Below are positions 4,840-7,154 of a DNA stretch of 7,154 nucleotides, one piece after another. The stretch's first letter is position 1, and every line of letters starts with the position of its first letter. The stretch is taken from NCBI GenBank assembly GCA_938008865.1, contig CALLJA010000619.1, positions 1 through 7,154 on the forward strand. Reading direction: 5' to 3'. The DNA comes from an uncultured Anaerolineales bacterium (lineage in GTDB: Bacteria; Chloroflexota; Anaerolineae; Anaerolineales; Villigracilaceae). The notes under the pieces are model-generated. The model ran no database searches and was not told where the DNA came from. It worked only from the letters and a program-made list of their open reading frames with translations. The translations under genes were made by a program, and so were the position numbers.

Positions 4840-6819
4840 ATGCTCACCTCGAAACCGGTCACGCCTTCCACTTCCACGCATACCTCGCTGAAAGACCGCC
4901 CCAGGCTGCAATTTGCGCTGCGAGCGGCCTGGGTGCTGGTCGTTGCCTACATCCTGTACGTCTTTGCGGCGGGACTGTCGCTCAGCGGGATGGCGCAGAC
5001 CAATATCCTTCGGCAGATCGCGCGGGTGGGGCTGAACCTGCTGACCTTCTCGGCCATCGACATTGTCAGCGATATCTACATCCTGCTCGGTTACTTTGGG
5101 CTGGCGATCCTGCTCTTTGCGCGCCGTTCCGATGACTGGTTCGCCATCTTCCTCTCGGTCATGATCATGACTTTTGGCGTCAGCGTGACCAGTGTCGGCA
5201 ATAACCTGGCCGCCAGCGCGCAGTTCGGCGCGTTGATCAGCCCGGTCATGATGATCGGACAGGCCAGCATCGTCCTGCTGGGATGGCTGTACCCCGACGG
5301 GCGCTTCGATCCGCGCTGGTTGAAATTCCTGGTCCCGTTCCTGTTTCTGACCATGATCGTTTTCTACTGGCCGGGTTCGTCCATCAGCAGGAATTTCATG
5401 GACCTGCCGCTGTACCTGGTCGTGTCTCTGTTTTGGTACCTGGGTACAGTGGCTGTGATGGTCCGCCGTTATCACCGCGCGACCATCTCCAGCCAGCGTC
5501 AGCACATCCGCATGGTCTTCATCGGCATGATGGGACCGCTGGCCTGGTTCACCCTGTTCAACGGGGGCTATGCGCTTTTCCCCGCGCTGCAAGACCAGTC
5601 CACTTTTGCAGGGATCGTCTTCCTGGTTGTGATGCGCTTCCTGAGCATCGGGCTGTTCCTGGTCTTCCCGCTGGCCCTGACCATCGCCATCGCCCGCTAC
5701 CGCCTCTTCGACGTGGACCTGGTCATCAACCGCGCCCTGGTCTATGGCGCGTTGACGGCGGTGCTGGTGACCGTCTTCGGGTTCGTGCTGCTGCTGGTCA
5801 ATGCGCTGTGGGCGGTGCTGGCGGGCGGGCGGCAATCCGCGCTGGCGCTGACGGTATCCGCCGTCGCCGCGGGGGCTTTGTTCCAGCCGTCCCGCAAGTT
5901 TTTGCAGCGCTTTGTGGACCGCTTCATTTATCACATCCACATCGATTATCTCAAGACGCCCGCAGGCCCGCGCAGGAAGGACAGCGGCGACACCGACACC
6001 ACCCTGACCGCGCCCATGCTCTTTTCCAAATACAGCAACCTGTCGCTGGTGGGGAAGGGCGGCATGGCCGAGGTCTACCGCGCCGAAGACACCACGCACG
6101 GCGGGCGCAGTGTGGCCATCAAGGTGCTGCTCTCGAACCTGGCCGAGGACGAGCAGTTTCGCAAGCGCTTCCAGCGCGAGGCCCAGGCGCTGGCGGGGCT
6201 GGAGCATCCCAACATCGTGCGCCTGTACGATTACGGCGTGGAAAATAACCTGTACTTCATGGTGATGGAATACCTGAACGGCCTGAGCCTGTCCAGCGCG
6301 CTGCGTCAGGGCGGCAAAATGGACAGGGACATGGCCCTGCCCATCCTCACGAATATTGCCGAGGCGCTCGATTACGCCCACGCGGCGGGGCTGGTACACC
6401 GCGACATCAAGCCGTCCAACGTGATGCTGGATTCCAGCCACGGGACGTTGCGGGCCGTGCTGACCGACTTTGGGATCGTCAAAATGCCGACCGCCATGAC
6501 CAACATCACCGAGTCGGCGGTGATCGGCACCTTCGATTACATCGCCCCCGAGCAGATCCAGGCCACGGACCAGCTGGATGGCCGCGCCGACATCTACGCC
6601 CTGGGCGTGATGGCCTACCAGATGCTGGCAGGCGCGCTGCCCTTCAAACGTAATTCGCCTGGCGCGCTGCTGCTGGCCCACATGACCGCGCCGCCGCCCG
6701 ACATCCGCGAGAGCGTGCCCGCTTTTTCGCAGGATACCGCGCGCGCCATCCAAAAGGCAATGGCCAAGGAACCCGTCCACCGCTTTGCCACGGCCAGGGA
6801 ATTCGTGGCCGCATTATAA
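4840..6819 (+). CDS. polytopic membrane sensor fused to a Ser/Thr protein kinase
   Basis: Membrane protein of 659 residues with two parts. Residues about 25-345 hold about ten hydrophobic segments (roughly 27-50, 72-94, 100-118, 130-150, 160-178, 190-210, 225-245, 258-283, 297-322, 327-345). They carry YPDGRF (151-156), RYRLFDVDLVINR (286-298) and FQPSRKFLQRFVDRFIY (348-364), signatures I know from multi-TM modules that normally precede histidine kinases in Chloroflexota and Actinobacteria. Residues about 399-659 are instead a complete Hanks-type kinase: Gly-loop GKGGMAEVY (405-413), VAIK Lys428, helix-C Glu447, HRDIKPSN (catalytic D522, N527), DFG (543-545) and APE (569-571). All catalytic residues are present, so an active, membrane-tethered cytoplasmic kinase is expected. 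The kinase ends the protein, with no PASTA or other outer C-terminal domain. The ATG at 4840 has no Shine-Dalgarno site but follows a TATACT box closely. Ligand and phosphorylation targets are unknown. Confidence 0.94.
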   Translation: MLTSKPVTPSTSTHTSLKDRPRLQFALRAAWVLVVAYILYVFAAGLSLSGMAQTNILRQIARVGLNLLTFSAIDIVSDIYILLGYFGLAILLFARRSDDWFAIFLSVMIMTFGVSVTSVGNNLAASAQFGALISPVMMIGQASIVLLGWLYPDGRFDPRWLKFLVPFLFLTMIVFYWPGSSISRNFMDLPLYLVVSLFWYLGTVAVMVRRYHRATISSQRQHIRMVFIGMMGPLAWFTLFNGGYALFPALQDQSTFAGIVFLVVMRFLSIGLFLVFPLALTIAIARYRLFDVDLVINRALVYGALTAVLVTVFGFVLLLVNALWAVLAGGRQSALALTVSAVAAGALFQPSRKFLQRFVDRFIYHIHIDYLKTPAGPRRKDSGDTDTTLTAPMLFSKYSNLSLVGKGGMAEVYRAEDTTHGGRSVAIKVLLSNLAEDEQFRKRFQREAQALAGLEHPNIVRLYDYGVENNLYFMVMEYLNGLSLSSALRQGGKMDRDMALPILTNIAEALDYAHAAGLVHRDIKPSNVMLDSSHGTLRAVLTDFGIVKMPTAMTNITESAVIGTFDYIAPEQIQATDQLDGRADIYALGVMAYQMLAGALPFKRNSPGALLLAHMTAPPPDIRESVPAFSQDTARAIQKAMAKEPVHRFATAREFVAAL

Positions 6820-6903
6820 AAAGCGACCGCCGCCTCACGAAACATCCTGCCTAGGCCGGGTGGACGGAGGCAATCAGCGCTTCGGGCTTCAAGGCTCTAA
6901 TAC

Positions 6904-6979
6904 ACGCGGACGAACGCCGATTTTGATAAAAATGCGGTGAAATTGACCTTCCATCCAATTTGTCTGTGTTCATCTGTGG
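6904..6979. repeat. degenerate interspersed repeat with imperfect inverted ends
   Basis: The left end (6904-6920, ACGCGGACGAACGCCGA) and the reverse complement of the right end (6963-6979, TCTGTGTTCATCTGTGG) match at 11 of 17 positions, most differences being G/A or C/T changes. The right end matches a motif I recall as a widespread dispersed repeat in environmental bacteria (AACCACAGATGAACACAGA on the other strand), whose spurious translation is the familiar TTDEHR peptide. Family assignment rests on memory and needs a genome-wide search. Confidence 0.55.
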
Positions 6980-7041
6980 TTAGAAAATAAATTTCAAAAC
7001 ACTCTCTTACCCCTGGGCCAATCTGGGGTACGCACCGTGTT

Positions 7042-7076
7042 TTTGAGGCTTTTTCGTGGATTTGAGCTTTTTCCGT
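7042..7076 (+). repeat. near-tandem 16-base repeat
   Basis: TTTGAGGCTTTTTCGT (7042-7057) and TTTGAGCTTTTTCCGT (7061-7076) are alike apart from one G gained or lost and one C gained or lost, and are separated by 4 bases. No function is suggested by the sequence. Confidence 0.45.
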
Positions 7077-7154
7077 TTCGACAGGGAATCCACGCTCGCA
7101 CCCCAAGCGGCAAATGCCGTCCGTCGGTAAAACTAAATCCTAACAATCGCTTCA

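Larger units (their letters stand above)
6820..7154. other. 335-base stretch without a supported gene
   Basis: No open frame here looks like a protein gene, and composition shifts to AT-richer than the coding DNA. It holds an imperfect inverted repeat (6904-6979), a 6-bp stem TACCCC/GGGGTA (7008-7013 with 7025-7030) with an 11-base loop and no T-run, and a near-tandem 16-base repeat (7042-7076). No clear terminator for the kinase gene is seen, and no promoter or start codon for a following gene can be supported before the window ends. Confidence 0.6.

Noticed and set aside
4789..6780. Minus-strand open frame of 663 codons, longer than the kinase gene it overlaps
   Set aside because: It is the antisense shadow of the kinase coding sequence. 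Its product is dominated by H, Q, R, D and G with no domain, signal or motif, as expected when GC-rich codons are read backwards, whereas the + frame has full kinase motifs.
7008..7030. TACCCC/GGGGTA stem considered as a terminator
   Set aside because: There are only 6 bp of stem, an 11-base loop and no T-run on either side, and it is almost 200 bases from the kinase stop.
6897..7106. 69-codon minus-strand frame containing TTDEHR
   Set aside because: Most of it is the translation of a degenerate dispersed repeat. No ribosome binding site or domain was seen.

Overview
The window is GC-rich (roughly 60 percent), densely coded, and every recognisable gene lies on the + strand. The gene content points to an environmental bacterium of the phylum Chloroflexota, most likely class Anaerolineae. 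This is an inference from three signs: a lipoprotein with a Thr/Pro-rich linker of the type common there, a polytopic membrane sensor module with YPDGRF and RYRLFDVDLVINR signatures, and many Ser/Thr kinases being usual in that group. No 16S rRNA or other phylogenetic marker is present to prove it.

Layout. (1) 2-1752: the end of an ABC-transporter operon of the MacB/LolCDE type. It holds a 5'-truncated ATPase whose stop overlaps the start of a permease by 4 bp, closed by a strong intrinsic terminator at 1759-1791. (2) 1879-3381: a complete M32-family metallocarboxypeptidase with all zinc-site residues. (3) 3382-3563: an intergenic stretch packed with two different inverted-repeat structures, the second overlapping the promoter of the next gene. 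(4) 3564-4469: a secreted lipoprotein of unknown function with a Pro/Thr-rich spacer. (5) 4491-4744: a tRNA-Pro(CGG) with its own promoter and terminator, followed 94 bp on by a near-perfect duplicate of only the tRNA 3' end plus its terminator. (6) 4840-6819: a 659-residue membrane protein that joins a roughly ten-segment sensor module, of the kind usually placed before a histidine kinase, to a complete Ser/Thr kinase domain. (7) 6820-7154: no gene, but a degenerate interspersed repeat and small repeats.

The two ABC genes clearly work together as one transporter. The other genes look like independent transcription units, each with its own candidate promoter, and there is no evidence that they form one pathway. 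Two of them (lipoprotein and kinase) have a -10-like hexamer so close to the ATG, and no Shine-Dalgarno sequence, that their mRNAs may be leaderless.

The most interesting items are the sensor/Ser-Thr kinase fusion, the tRNA-tail-plus-terminator duplication, and the palindromic elements at 3392-3543. I did not find a defence system, CRISPR array, transposase or other clearly undescribed multi-gene system here.
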